Numbered from the stretch's first letter, positions 1 through 8,909 are shown. The stretch is DNA of 64,000 bases from Mangrovibacterium diazotrophicum (GCF_003610535.1 NZ_RAPN01000001.1:1785320-1849319); one strand, 5' to 3'. The notes: generated from the letters alone by a model not told the origin. Program-made: numbers and translations.

Positions 1-1
1 T

Positions 2-649
2 GTATCCAGCCGCGAAGATTCGGTACATATCGCCTTATCCGGCGGATCGACTCCGGCCCTTTTGTTCGACATTTTAGCCAAAGATTACGTGGAAAAAATG
101 CCTTGGGAGAAGATTCATTTTTGGTGGGGTGACGAACGTTGTGTACTCCCGACCGACGAACAAAGCAACTACAAAATGACGGTCGACCATTTGCTGGGTA
201 AAATCAAGATGCCGGAAGAAAACATTCACCGTGTGTTGGGTGAGTTGACTCCGGAACAAGCAAACAAAGCTTACATCCACGAAATTTCCGAGTTGGTTCC
301 TGAAGCAAACGGATGGCCAGAGTTTGATCTCATCATCCTGGGCATGGGAAATGACGGACACACTGCCTCCATTTTCCCGCACGAAATTCAATTGCTGCAC
401 GATGCAAAAATCTGCGCTGTAGCAACCCATCCGGAATCCGGACAAAAGCGCGTAAGCCTGACCGGAGCGGTGATCAACAATGCAAAAGAAGTGAGTTTTC
501 TGGTTACCGGTAAATCGAAGACCGACCGCGTGAACGAGATCTTCAACAAACTGGATGGCTACAAAGAATTGCCGTCGACCTACATCAATCCAACGCACGG
601 TCAGCTGACCTTTTACTTCGACAAAGACGCCGCAGCTAAAATCAGTTAG
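2..649 (+). CDS. pgl: 6-phosphogluconolactonase, 5' partial
   Basis: Cytoplasmic enzyme hydrolysing 6-phosphogluconolactone to 6-phosphogluconate, second step of the oxidative pentose phosphate pathway. The frame is already open at base 2, so the N terminus lies outside the window. The visible part starts just before the family motif LSGGSTP (bases 35-55) and later shows WWGDERCV and GMGNDGHTASIFP, both typical of the SugarNAc/PGL fold. About 216 codons are visible of a family length near 235-240. An internal TTG at base 62 is not a credible start, since it would delete the GGSTP motif. The next gene starts one base after this stop, so the two are probably cotranscribed; in this family glucose-6-phosphate dehydrogenase often lies upstream (inference). 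Confidence 0.95.
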   Translation, partial: VSSREDSVHIALSGGSTPALLFDILAKDYVEKMPWEKIHFWWGDERCVLPTDEQSNYKMTVDHLLGKIKMPEENIHRVLGELTPEQANKAYIHEISELVPEANGWPEFDLIILGMGNDGHTASIFPHEIQLLHDAKICAVATHPESGQKRVSLTGAVINNAKEVSFLVTGKSKTDRVNEIFNKLDGYKELPSTYINPTHGQLTFYFDKDAAAKIS

Positions 650-650
650 C

Positions 651-1064
651 ATGGGCAAAATGCAGCCAATGAAATTCAGATCGGTTGAAGAAATGCTGGA
701 TTTTCTTCCCGAGAATGAATTGGCTGTTGTGGAAAAACTTCGGGATATGATTTATGCAAACATTCCCGAAGTTCGCGAGAAGCTATCCTACAATGTTCCC
801 TATTTCTCCATTCATTCGCGCATTTGCTTCATCTGGCCTTCGGCCATCCCTTGGGGTAAAGTCGAGCGCCACGGCATCAAACTCGGATTTTGCAAAGGCC
901 ACTTGCTTCACGACGAGCTGAACTACCTCGAAAAAGAGAACCGAAAAGAAGTGTACTGCAAAACTTACTACAAGCCGGAGGATATCGATGAGGATTTACT
1001 GAAGACTTTCCTATTCGAAGCTGTTGAGATCGATCGCATGACAGCTGTGGGAAAACCGAGATAA
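651..1064 (+). CDS. DUF1801 domain protein
   Basis: Small cytoplasmic protein of 137 residues and unknown biochemical function. It resembles the DUF1801/YdhG-like fold: an N-terminal helical part (VEEMLDFLPENELAVVEKLRDMI cut short here as VEEMLDFLP) followed by the family pattern EKLSYNVPYFS and a beta-rich core with the hydrophobic strand ICFIWPSAIPWG. No signal peptide or membrane segment is visible. It begins one base after the pgl stop, so translation is probably coupled, but the pairing does not suggest a shared pathway. An ATG five codons in (MQPMKF) is an alternative start. The family call is from pattern recognition and is fairly secure; the function is not known. Confidence 0.75.
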   Translation: MGKMQPMKFRSVEEMLDFLPENELAVVEKLRDMIYANIPEVREKLSYNVPYFSIHSRICFIWPSAIPWGKVERHGIKLGFCKGHLLHDELNYLEKENRKEVYCKTYYKPEDIDEDLLKTFLFEAVEIDRMTAVGKPR

Positions 1065-1250
1065 AGAAATTCCGCCATCCATCACTTCCCCCTTCTTTCA
1101 CTCAGGAATTTTGCACCAATTGTTGCGTCGGAATAACCTCAATTTAACAATCCCCGAAATTTTATTTGCTACTTTCCCAATGCGGGAACCGGACAAAAAG
1201 TTCTCGACATTTGAAAGTCATAGAAACGAAACAAAAGGGTAGCAAAAAAG

Positions 1251-2477
1251 ATGAAACAATACCTGGAAGCCTATTGGGAATTGATCGGAAAACTGGAAGA
1301 GAATTCCCCAAAGATTGAACTGGACGAACTGGATGTTTTGCGCTTTGATTTCGAGTCGGAAGCGCACGATTTGTTGCCCGGAATGGAAGAATATTGCTGC
1401 CATCAACACAAGGACCATTTCGACGCTAACCAATCGTTTTTTCACGATATTGGCACCTTCGACAACCAGATTCAGATTAAAGACATTGACATCGCCGAGA
1501 ACAAGCAATTTGAATACATGATCTTCCGACCAAAAAGTGAGTCGATCTCTCGGGAAGCCATTTTCCTGTTCCACGGGTTCAATGAGAAAAACTGGAATAA
1601 ATATTTGACCTGGGCCCAGTATTTAGCCGAAACAACCCGGAAACCGGTCATCCTTTTCCCTATGGCTTTTCACATGAACCGAACACTTTCCATTTGGAGC
1701 GACAAACGAAAAATGTTCCTAATGAGCGAAAAGCGGCGGCAAATGTTTCCCAATATTGTCAACTCGTCGCTGACGAATGTCGCGATTAGTATGCGACTGC
1801 ACAGCCGCCCGCAGCGTTTTATCTGGTCAGGACTGCAAAGCTACTACGATGTGATTCGATTTATTGATCAGGTTCGGGAAGGTAGTCATACGGTATTGCA
1901 CGCTGACACACAGTTCCATGTGGTCGCCTATTCTATTGGCTGTCTGCTTTCGGAAATCTTGAAGTTAGCCAACCCTAAAGGCTATTTTACCAAATCCAAA
2001 TTGGCCTTATTTTGCGGAGGGCCGGTCTTCAACCGCCTGTCGCCGGTATCAAAATTCATTATCGACAGCGAGGCCAACGTCGCCCTCTATTCGTATTTGA
2101 TTGAGCATTTCGAGAAACACACTGCCAAGGATAAGCATCTTCAACACTACATTAAAGGCCCTCACGCGGAAGGTCATATTTTTCACGCCATGCTGAACTA
2201 CAATGAAAATCGCGCGTACCGTGAGCAGCTTTTTCGAAATGTGAGCGACGATTTAATGGCCATTGGACTCGAACAGGACGAAGTGATTCCATCGTACGAG
2301 ATTGTGAACACGCTGCAAGGCGCCAACCGGGATATCCGGATTCCGGTTCACATTGTCGATTTTGAGTTTCCTTACAACCACATTGCCCCCTTTCCGGCAG
2401 TGGCTAAAAACAGCGAACTGATTGATCGGGAGTTTCGAAATATTTTCGGAAAGATTGCTGACTTTATTACCGCTTAG
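1251..2477 (+). CDS. alpha/beta hydrolase-like protein (DUF6051-like)
   Basis: Predicted cytoplasmic alpha/beta-hydrolase-fold protein of 408 residues; substrate unknown. The core shows the strand-loop FLFHGFNEKNW (about residues 115-125, oxyanion region), the nucleophile elbow VVAYSIG with Ser228, and a late His in FPYNHIAPF that could complete a catalytic triad. The elbow is A-Y-S-I-G, not the classical G-x-S-x-G. The N-terminal roughly 90 residues precede the hydrolase core and match nothing I recognise. No signal peptide is seen. The stop codon ends exactly where the stop of the convergent phosphatase-like gene begins, leaving no intergenic space. The DUF6051 label is from memory and less certain than the fold. 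Confidence 0.65.
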   Translation: MKQYLEAYWELIGKLEENSPKIELDELDVLRFDFESEAHDLLPGMEEYCCHQHKDHFDANQSFFHDIGTFDNQIQIKDIDIAENKQFEYMIFRPKSESISREAIFLFHGFNEKNWNKYLTWAQYLAETTRKPVILFPMAFHMNRTLSIWSDKRKMFLMSEKRRQMFPNIVNSSLTNVAISMRLHSRPQRFIWSGLQSYYDVIRFIDQVREGSHTVLHADTQFHVVAYSIGCLLSEILKLANPKGYFTKSKLALFCGGPVFNRLSPVSKFIIDSEANVALYSYLIEHFEKHTAKDKHLQHYIKGPHAEGHIFHAMLNYNENRAYREQLFRNVSDDLMAIGLEQDEVIPSYEIVNTLQGANRDIRIPVHIVDFEFPYNHIAPFPAVAKNSELIDREFRNIFGKIADFITA

Positions 2478-4115
2478 TTAGCGTAAAATCTCTTCAATCA
2501 CCCTTCCACTGCAATGCGATGGGATGTCGTAGCCAAGGATATCGAAAATCGTTGGCACCATATCGATGGCATCAACTTCGCCCCGGTAACGACCGCTGTG
2601 AATGCCACTTCCCATCCAGATCATTGGAATGTGCGTATTGTCCGTGTACACCACTTTGCGGTATTTAAACTGTGGTTGCCAGCCATCCTCGAGCATAAAC
2701 AGAATATCGCCCGAACGCTTAAAGTTGTATGATTTTGAAATTGTCGTCAGCAAACTGGTCGCATAGTCTCCTTGTTCAAAACCCGATGACGGCAAGGCGA
2801 TTTTCACCCCTTCGAACTGGTTAATGAACGACGCCGCTTTGCTCATGAATTCATCAATCGAAATCTTTTGTTTCTCGATCAATTGCCGGTTGAAATAGAT
2901 TTGCTGATCCATCACAAACTCAACCCAGTTTCCCTGTCCGTAAGTGATATTCAAATACGATTTCAACAGAGCAACCATACTTTCAGGCGACACGTAGCCG
3001 GCAGGCATATTGTATTGCTGTTGTAAAAAATCGACTGAGTAGGAAGAAGAGCATGATGAGGTAAGAATGACCAATGTGTTAGCCAATCCAATGTTTTTAT
3101 CCACATAATCGAGCAAACCGGCGATATCCTGATCCAAGCGCAAATAAGTATCTTCCATTTCCACAGACGACGGCCCGAACAGGTTATTGGCGAAGTCCAT
3201 AGACGAAAAATTGATAGTAAGCAAGTCAGGAACATCATCGCGTCCCAAGCGTTCATTTTCAATCAGGTTGACCGCGAAATCTTTGATCAGGCGATTGCCG
3301 TAGGGCGTTGTCTTCAGCACCCGGTAACTACCTTCTGTAGAGATCAATTTTTTCAAATCATACGGGAAGGTGTTCCATTTTTCGTAATAGCCTCGTTCAA
3401 ATGTATTGTCATCTTCAACGCTTGCCTCGTAGCTCCCCATCGGCAACAAGGTTGTCCAATCACGATTGGCGAATGATTCAACCATCTGCTTGGCATTAAA
3501 GCTGAAGGCCCACGATGGAAACTGATCCACGTAATAAGAACTGGAAATCATATTTCCGGTTTGGTTATCCATCCAGTAGGCACCATCCGCCGCGTGACCG
3601 GACGAAAGTACGGCGCTGTAATCATTCAAACTAACCGAAAACACTTTGGCGTTTCCGTTGGTCGAAAGTTTTAGTCCATCACCTAAAGTCGGGCTTAACA
3701 GCTGTTTCGCCGAACGTTGTCCTTCATTCGAGTCACTCCCAACAGTAATGTAATTCTTATCTTCTACAGCATCCACCTGTTTCTCTTTCAGGCGATCCAT
3801 CCAAATTTCATTGATAATCCCGTGACGGTCCGGATAGGCTCCGGTCATCAAAGTGGGAACGCCAGTCACACATTTCTGAATGTGCAGGTTCATGCTGGCG
3901 TTGGAACAAACAGCACCATGATTGACCAGGCGCAGAAAACCGTCGTTCTGAAACTTATCGGCATATCGCACAAGGTAATCGCTCCGCATCTGCTCCACAT
4001 TGATAACCAATACCAACTTGGTTTTCGGGCTGGCCGAAGATTGCCCTCTAGCTGCACCAAAGCTGAAAACAGACAGGATTAGGAAGATTGAAAGTTCTCT
4101 GAATAATATTTTCAT
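2478..4115 (-). CDS. PafA-like alkaline phosphatase family protein, active site degenerate
   Basis: Exported 545-residue protein of the alkaline phosphatase superfamily, closest to PafA by layout. A signal peptide covers about residues 1-24 (cleavage near ARGQS). The fold landmarks are kept over the full length: VLVINVEQMRSDYL (35-48), YPDRHGI (94-100), the FGPSSVEMEDTYLRLD block (313-328) and THIPMIWMG (494-502). Most catalytic positions are not. Aligned with PafA as I remember it, metal ligand Asp becomes Glu41, nucleophile Thr becomes Cys82, Asn100 becomes Glu103, Lys162/Arg164 become Asn164/Tyr166, His309 becomes Asn311, and Asp352-His353 become Ser354-Cys355. Only Asp307 and His495 remain. 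No sulfatase C-x-P-x-R motif surrounds Cys82. It is therefore likely inactive as a two-zinc phosphatase and may be a binding protein. Confidence 0.8.
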   Translation of the reverse strand: MKILFRELSIFLILSVFSFGAARGQSSASPKTKLVLVINVEQMRSDYLVRYADKFQNDGFLRLVNHGAVCSNASMNLHIQKCVTGVPTLMTGAYPDRHGIINEIWMDRLKEKQVDAVEDKNYITVGSDSNEGQRSAKQLLSPTLGDGLKLSTNGNAKVFSVSLNDYSAVLSSGHAADGAYWMDNQTGNMISSSYYVDQFPSWAFSFNAKQMVESFANRDWTTLLPMGSYEASVEDDNTFERGYYEKWNTFPYDLKKLISTEGSYRVLKTTPYGNRLIKDFAVNLIENERLGRDDVPDLLTINFSSMDFANNLFGPSSVEMEDTYLRLDQDIAGLLDYVDKNIGLANTLVILTSSCSSSYSVDFLQQQYNMPAGYVSPESMVALLKSYLNITYGQGNWVEFVMDQQIYFNRQLIEKQKISIDEFMSKAASFINQFEGVKIALPSSGFEQGDYATSLLTTISKSYNFKRSGDILFMLEDGWQPQFKYRKVVYTDNTHIPMIWMGSGIHSGRYRGEVDAIDMVPTIFDILGYDIPSHCSGRVIEEILR

Positions 4116-4272
4116 AGCTGTTTGTTCTTGAAAAGTCCCAAAAATAAGAAAAATGCGCTGATAAGTTCAAAAATCCATACAAATCCTTAACAAACCGTCA
4201 TTCTAACTATTTAACTGAAAAAGAACAAACTAACTTTCAAGTTGTCAAAAAAGTCACAGCGAATTTGAAAAA

Positions 4273-4288
4273 ATGTGTGCGGACACAT
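4273..4288. promoter_or_regulatory. LacI-family operator upstream of the MFS transporter
   Basis: ATGTGTGCGGACACAT is a near-perfect palindrome (7 of 8 half-site positions) with a central CG, as usual for LacI-family operators. It matches 13 of 16 positions of the site at 6803-6818 in front of the LacI gene. It lies 94 bp before the transporter ATG and 157 bp before the divergent phosphatase-like gene, so it could control either or both. Confidence 0.75.
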
Positions 4289-4381
4289 CATTTTTTGACT
4301 ATATTGCCGGTCACTCCTCTATCCTCAACCTGCTTTGTGAAATAATCCTTGAGAAACAGTATAACTTCAAATTGAATTTTT

Positions 4382-5584
4382 ATGTCGAAAAAGAACAACA
4401 AAATTGTGGTTGCATTGCTGGTAGTGGGCGTCATGTTCTTTGCTATTGGGTTTGCACTTGGTATCAACAGCTACCTTATTCCGTTGCTTAAAAATGCACT
4501 AAACGTATCTTCAGGTGAGTCTTACCTTATCCTGGCTGCTACTTTCTCTGCATTCCTGATTTTTGGTTACCCGGCTTCGTTGGTGATCGGCAAAATCGGT
4601 TACAAAAACACGATGACCCTTTCGTTCCTGATGTTTGCCGTTGGTTTTTTGCTGTACCTGCCATCGGCAAGTAACGAAAGTCTGCCGCTTTTCCTGTTGG
4701 CATCATTCGTAAGTGGTATGGGAAATGCCTTCCTTCAGGCATCAGTAAACCCGTACATTACCATTTTAGGACCTATTGACAGTGCGGCAAAACGTATGAG
4801 TTTCATGGGTATTGCCAACAAACTGGCCTGGCCGGTAGCACCCTTATTCCTGTCGCTGGTAATTGGTAAAAGTGTTGAAAATGTACAGTTGGCCGACATC
4901 ACGCTGCCATTCTACATTATTATCGGCATCTTCCTGTTGTTGGGTGTTTTGGCTTACTTCTCACCGCTTCCTGAAGTGAAAGCTGCAGGTGAAGACGAAG
5001 ACAGCGCCGAAGAATGTGCCTATGCTGCCAACAAAACATCAATCTGGCAATTCCCGCACTTGCTGCTGGGTGTTTTAGCCTTATTCCTGTATGTTGGGGT
5101 TGAAACAATCTCGCTGAGTACCCTGGTTGACTATGCACAAAGTATCAATCTGCCGAACGCTGAGTATTACGCGTGGATTGCCCCCATCGGGATGGTTATC
5201 GGCTACATTTGCGGTATCATTTTCATTCCGCGTGTCATTTCACAGGCAACAGCTCTGTTGATTTGTTCTATCTTGGCCATCTTCGGATCCATCATGGTGG
5301 TGTTTACTCCTGAAGCCATTTCAATCTGGTTCATCGCCTTTATGGCCGTGGGTTGCTCATTGATGTGGCCGGCTCTGTGGCCGCTGGCAATGACTGAACT
5401 GGGTAAATTCACCAAAGCAGGTTCATCGTTGATGGTCATCGCCATTGTGGGTGGTGCATTAATCCCAACGCTGTACGGTTTTGCAAAAGACAGCTTTGGA
5501 CCGCAAAAAGCTTACTGGGTTTGTATTCCATGCTTCCTGTATATTCTTTACTACGCGCTGAAAGGCCACAAAGTAAGAAGCTAA
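4382..5584 (+). CDS. sugar MFS transporter, FucP/GluP-like
   Basis: Inner-membrane secondary transporter of 400 residues with about 12 hydrophobic helices, most like the fucose:H+ / glucose-galactose symporter (FucP/GluP) branch of the major facilitator superfamily. Typical features are the first helix IGFALGINSYLIPLLK, the segment FLQASVNPYITILGP in the fourth to fifth helix region, and GIANKLAWPVAPL. There is a short acidic loop in the middle (GEDEDSAEE). The substrate cannot be read from sequence, but a hexose or deoxyhexose is likely. The gene is convergent with the LacI regulator at 5667-6737 and carries a matching operator upstream, so it is probably the regulator's main target. Confidence 0.85.
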   Translation: MSKKNNKIVVALLVVGVMFFAIGFALGINSYLIPLLKNALNVSSGESYLILAATFSAFLIFGYPASLVIGKIGYKNTMTLSFLMFAVGFLLYLPSASNESLPLFLLASFVSGMGNAFLQASVNPYITILGPIDSAAKRMSFMGIANKLAWPVAPLFLSLVIGKSVENVQLADITLPFYIIIGIFLLLGVLAYFSPLPEVKAAGEDEDSAEECAYAANKTSIWQFPHLLLGVLALFLYVGVETISLSTLVDYAQSINLPNAEYYAWIAPIGMVIGYICGIIFIPRVISQATALLICSILAIFGSIMVVFTPEAISIWFIAFMAVGCSLMWPALWPLAMTELGKFTKAGSSLMVIAIVGGALIPTLYGFAKDSFGPQKAYWVCIPCFLYILYYALKGHKVRS

Positions 5585-5610
5585 TTCGCGAAGAAAATAT
5601 TCATAAAAAA

Positions 5611-5632
5611 ATCCGGGACGACAATCCCGGAT
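5611..5632. terminator. bidirectional Rho-independent terminator
   Basis: Perfect 8-bp stem ATCCGGGA / TCCCGGAT with a 6-nt loop, preceded by a run of A and followed by a run of T. It sits between the convergent transporter and LacI genes and can serve both strands. Confidence 0.9.
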
Positions 5633-5666
5633 TTTTTATGCTCTGTATTTGAGTTATTCTTTTGTT

Positions 5667-6737
5667 CTAAATTGAATCGGAGTGCAAATACGATTTGATG
5701 TTTTCCCGTGTGATGATCTCCAACGGGAACAAATCGTTTACCGGAGGTTGTTTTTTGAACAACAGGTAATTCACCAGGAAGTTAATTCCCCGAACCGCCT
5801 GTTTGCGCGGATTCTGGTGAATCAGGAAGTTGATCACCCCTTCGTACATATAGTGAATGTTGTCTTTCAGCAAGTCGTAACCAACCAGCGCCACATTCTT
5901 TTTGCCGGCCTTGTCCAACACTTGGGCTGTCAGGTGAGTACCTTTCGATGTTGCCACAAAAATACCGTCGATTGTTCGCTTACTCAGTACATCCTGGAGC
6001 TCGCGCATAAAAGCAGCATCGTTGAAATCGGTGAATTCGTACGACTCAATATTAAAATCGGTCAGATTGTTACTGGTGAAATAATCGCGAAACCCTTTTT
6101 CCTTTTCCTTCACGTGCATCGCGTTCAGTTTCTCTTCGTACACGTGCACCACCAAAATATTCCCTTTTGTTCCCAACTTGGTCGCAATCATTTCGGCCCC
6201 CACTCTACCGCTCTGGTAAAGGTCCTGGCCGATAAAGCTTAATGGATCAGCTTCGGGAATGTTCGTGTTGAAAATCACATAGGGGATATTCCGTTCTTTC
6301 AAATCACCGAAAAACTCCAGCGATTCGTGATACTGAATCGGTGCCAGCAAAACACTGTCCGGGTTGAAATCAAGAATTTTCTTGGACACCTGTTTAAACG
6401 ACTTTTTATCGTACAGGTTGAAGTAGAATGACTCGATACGAACGTTGTACTGTGCCCATTCTTCGGTTGCTTTAAATATTCCGGAACCCGATTGATTCCA
6501 GTAATCATCCAAAGCCGGATCCGGCAACATCGCCGCTATTCTGTAAACTTTATTCGATCCCAAGGTACTGGCGATCAGATTCGGTTTGTAGCCGGTCTTT
6601 TCGAGTGCTTCGAGCACTTTTGCCTTGGCCTTCTCCGAAATCTTTCCCCGCTCGTGCAAAACGCGGTCAACGGTAGCTACCGAAACACCTGCGAGTTCGG
6701 CCACATCTTTGATACGAATATTTTTAAACTGATCCAT
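5667..6737 (-). CDS. LacI-family transcriptional regulator
   Basis: Sugar-responsive DNA-binding protein of 356 residues. The N terminus has the LacI helix-turn-helix IRIKDVAELAGVSVATVDRV (residues 8-27) and the hinge region around GYKPNLIASTLG. The rest is a periplasmic-binding-protein-like sensor domain with the pattern VLLAPIQYHES, FIGQDLYQSGRVGAEMI and LVGYDLL. It is close to the subgroup that uses a Peripla_BP_4-type sugar sensor. A palindrome similar to the one before the transporter overlaps its own promoter, which indicates negative autoregulation (inference). The inducer is unknown. Confidence 0.9.
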   Translation of the reverse strand: MDQFKNIRIKDVAELAGVSVATVDRVLHERGKISEKAKAKVLEALEKTGYKPNLIASTLGSNKVYRIAAMLPDPALDDYWNQSGSGIFKATEEWAQYNVRIESFYFNLYDKKSFKQVSKKILDFNPDSVLLAPIQYHESLEFFGDLKERNIPYVIFNTNIPEADPLSFIGQDLYQSGRVGAEMIATKLGTKGNILVVHVYEEKLNAMHVKEKEKGFRDYFTSNNLTDFNIESYEFTDFNDAAFMRELQDVLSKRTIDGIFVATSKGTHLTAQVLDKAGKKNVALVGYDLLKDNIHYMYEGVINFLIHQNPRKQAVRGINFLVNYLLFKKQPPVNDLFPLEIITRENIKSYLHSDSI

Positions 6738-6802
6738 CTAGTAATAATTCGAGTCTGTAAATTTAACGTCTAGCTGATGCAAAAATGAATTGTGAATTAG
6801 GC

Positions 6803-6823
6803 ATGTTTGCGCACACAAAGATA
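6803..6823 (-). promoter_or_regulatory. LacI promoter -7 box overlapped by an autoregulatory operator
   Basis: On the minus strand TATCTTTG (bases 6816-6823) fits the Bacteroidota -7 consensus TAnnTTTG. The palindrome ATGTTTGCGCACACAA (6803-6818) overlaps its downstream edge and ends 66 bp before the LacI start. The central TTTGCGCACA matches the transporter operator in arms and CG centre. Binding there would block the promoter. No good -33 TTG is present at 19-21 bp. Confidence 0.7.
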
Positions 6824-6993
6824 CAATATTATTAAACTGATCTTAATCCACGCCTCTAATTTATGGATAAATTAACATCTTAGTAACTGAAAATCTGCAT
6901 TTTATTTCACTCCTGTCCCCATTAACTGCTTTTTCAACATGGAAAACGCTATCAATAAATGACTTTACACATTTTACGATTTACAAGTCCGAC

Positions 6994-7001
6994 TAATTTT
7001 G
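6994..7001 (+). promoter_or_regulatory. -7 promoter box of the D-lactate dehydrogenase gene
   Basis: TAATTTTG fits TAnnTTTG. The box overlaps the upstream in-frame ATG at 6999, which argues that translation starts at 7029 and gives a leader of about 20 nt. No clear -33 TTG is present. Confidence 0.5.
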
Positions 7002-7028
7002 CGCCCACCAAACAATAAAAATACACAG

Positions 7029-8018
7029 ATGAAAATTGTTGCTTTTGAGACGAGAGAGGATGAACGCCCGACGTTCAGGAAGTTGGAACAAAAACACCAA
7101 ATTGAGATTGTTTGCCTGCCGGAGGAAATATCGAAACAAAATATTGGACTGACGAAAGGAGCCACTGCCATTTCAATTTTAGGACACAGCCAGATAAATG
7201 CGGAATTGCTGAACCTGTTGAAGGAAAATGGCATTGACTTCGTTTCAACCCGAACTGTTGGCTACAACCACATCGACCTGGAAGAAGCCAATAAACTGGG
7301 CATCCGTGTTGCCAATGCTTACTACGATCCGCATGGGGTTGCAGACTACACGGTGATGCTGATCCTGATGTCGCTACGCAAATACAAGCAAGCAATGTGG
7401 CGCGCCAACGTAAACGACTACTCGCTAAAAGGATTGAAAGGCCGTGAAATGCGCAACCTTACGATCGGCGTGGTTGGCACCGGGAATATCGGGGCACAGG
7501 TAATTCAAAATCTTTCAGGTTTTGGTAGCCGCCTGCTAGCTTTCGACACCCGCAAAAACCCCAAAGTGGAAAGTTTGGTAGAATACATGCCGTTGGAACA
7601 ACTGTATGCCGAGGCCGACATTATCAGTTACCACGTGCCGCTGCTCGCAAGTACTCACCGCATGGTTAACCGAGAAACCTTGGCACAAATGAAGGACGGC
7701 GTGGTATTGATCAACTGTTCTCGCGGCGAACTGATGAACGTGAGCGATGTCATCGACGCTATTGAGTCGCATAAAATTGGAGCGCTGGCGATGGATGTTT
7801 TTGAAAACGAAACCGGCATTTACCACCAGGACCGTCGGACAGACATTATCAGCAACCGCGACATGGCCTACATTCGCCAGTTCCCGAATGTCATCATGAC
7901 CCAACACATTGCCTTTTATACCGATGCTGCCGTTGAAACCATGGTAGAATGCGGCGTCGAGAGTTTGTGCGACTTTGTTGCCAAAGGCGAAACCAGTCGC
8001 GAAATCCTCGCCCGTTAA
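7029..8018 (+). CDS. ldhA: D-lactate dehydrogenase-type 2-hydroxyacid dehydrogenase
   Basis: Cytoplasmic NAD-dependent D-2-hydroxyacid dehydrogenase, 329 residues from ATG 7029. It most likely reduces pyruvate to D-lactate during fermentation. The NAD fold is marked by VVGTGNIGAQ (138-147). The catalytic set Arg222 (NCSRGEL), Glu251 (ENETGIY) and His283 (TQHIAFYT) has the same spacing as in lactobacillar D-LDH, and the long segment between Glu and His and the phrase HIAFYTDAAVETMV fit LdhA/VanH and not phosphoglycerate dehydrogenase. The substrate-site motif RTVGYNHID is also typical. The upstream ATG at 6999 falls inside the promoter box. A strong hairpin follows the stop, so the gene is probably monocistronic. 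Confidence 0.85.
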   Translation: MKIVAFETREDERPTFRKLEQKHQIEIVCLPEEISKQNIGLTKGATAISILGHSQINAELLNLLKENGIDFVSTRTVGYNHIDLEEANKLGIRVANAYYDPHGVADYTVMLILMSLRKYKQAMWRANVNDYSLKGLKGREMRNLTIGVVGTGNIGAQVIQNLSGFGSRLLAFDTRKNPKVESLVEYMPLEQLYAEADIISYHVPLLASTHRMVNRETLAQMKDGVVLINCSRGELMNVSDVIDAIESHKIGALAMDVFENETGIYHQDRRTDIISNRDMAYIRQFPNVIMTQHIAFYTDAAVETMVECGVESLCDFVAKGETSREILAR

Positions 8019-8047
8019 CAAGAAATAACATCTCCCCGGAGATCTTC

Positions 8048-8082
8048 AATAGAAACACAGCAAACGAAACTGTGTTTCTATT
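8048..8082 (+). terminator. hairpin terminator after the D-LDH gene
   Basis: Perfect 13-bp stem, AATAGAAACACAG paired with CTGTGTTTCTATT, loop of 9 nt, 30 bp after the dehydrogenase stop. The downstream sequence is only mildly T-rich. Confidence 0.7.
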
Positions 8083-8125
8083 CAACTTCCATTATCTTGC
8101 ATCTGCAAATACCTATTTGATTCGT

Positions 8126-8734
8126 ATGCTGGATATCATTAATACTTTCTTTCTCCTTTTCGCCGTCATCGACCCCATTGGTACAGTACCTGTCTTCCTT
8201 TCGGCCACTCAAAATTTCGATGTGCCCGAGAAGAAAAAGATCGCAGTGCGGGCTTCAATCACGGCTGCCATCATTTTAATCTTTTTTATTGTCGTTGGGC
8301 AACTCATTATCGAAGGCATGGAAGTGACCCTGGATGCGTTCCAGATATCCGGTGGCATCATCCTCTTCCTTTTTGCGTTGACCATGATTTTTGGTGAAGG
8401 AAAACCGGAGAACGAAATCCACATGATCAAAGATTTCAAGCGGGTGACCATTTTCCCGATTGCCATTCCGTCCATCGCTTCTCCCGGAGCCATTATGGCC
8501 GTAGTTTTACTAACCGACAACCACATGTATTCGATCGGGCAGCAGGCTGTCACAACCTTTTTAATGCTGATCGTTGTCGCCATCACTGCCGTGCTGCTGG
8601 TCGTTGCCCGCTACATCCAAAGCTGGATTGGCGAGCAGGGCATTACCGTCATCAGTAAAATCATGGGGCTCATCCTGGCTTCGTATGCCACTCAAAGTAT
8701 TCTCTCGGGCCTGAAAAGCTTCTTCATGAGTTAG
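8126..8734 (+). CDS. MarC family inner-membrane protein
   Basis: Integral inner-membrane protein of 202 residues of the MarC (UPF0056) family; the molecular role of the family is not settled. Six hydrophobic helices are visible. Family signatures are FFLLFAVIDPIGTVPVFL near the N terminus, ISGGIILFLFALTMI in the middle and TIFPIAIPSIASPGAIMAVV. The open frame extends upstream to about 7949, but that part is within the preceding gene and the hairpin and is not membrane-like; ATG 8126 places the conserved first helix at the N terminus and is preferred. Confidence 0.9.
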   Translation: MLDIINTFFLLFAVIDPIGTVPVFLSATQNFDVPEKKKIAVRASITAAIILIFFIVVGQLIIEGMEVTLDAFQISGGIILFLFALTMIFGEGKPENEIHMIKDFKRVTIFPIAIPSIASPGAIMAVVLLTDNHMYSIGQQAVTTFLMLIVVAITAVLLVVARYIQSWIGEQGITVISKIMGLILASYATQSILSGLKSFFMS

Positions 8735-8909
8735 TAAGCGGAGATTTCCTCAAGCCATACTTGGGGTTAAAAGGGAATTAACCTTGATCCCGAAACCAGA
8801 CTCAACATACGAGTTCTTCGTCCTATCGGACTGATTTTCCTTTTTGGCTTGACCCTAAAAGGAAACAAAAAACTCAAGACTTATTTTTATCATCAGGCGT
8901 CAACTCCTG

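Noticed and set aside
2478-4115. Sulfatase activity suggested by Cys at the nucleophile position of the phosphatase-like protein
   Set aside because: The formylglycine motif C-x-P/A-x-R does not surround Cys82, and other sulfatase motifs are absent.
6999-7028. Upstream ATG for the D-lactate dehydrogenase
   Set aside because: It falls within the -7 promoter box TAATTTTG and would add ten residues not found in the family.
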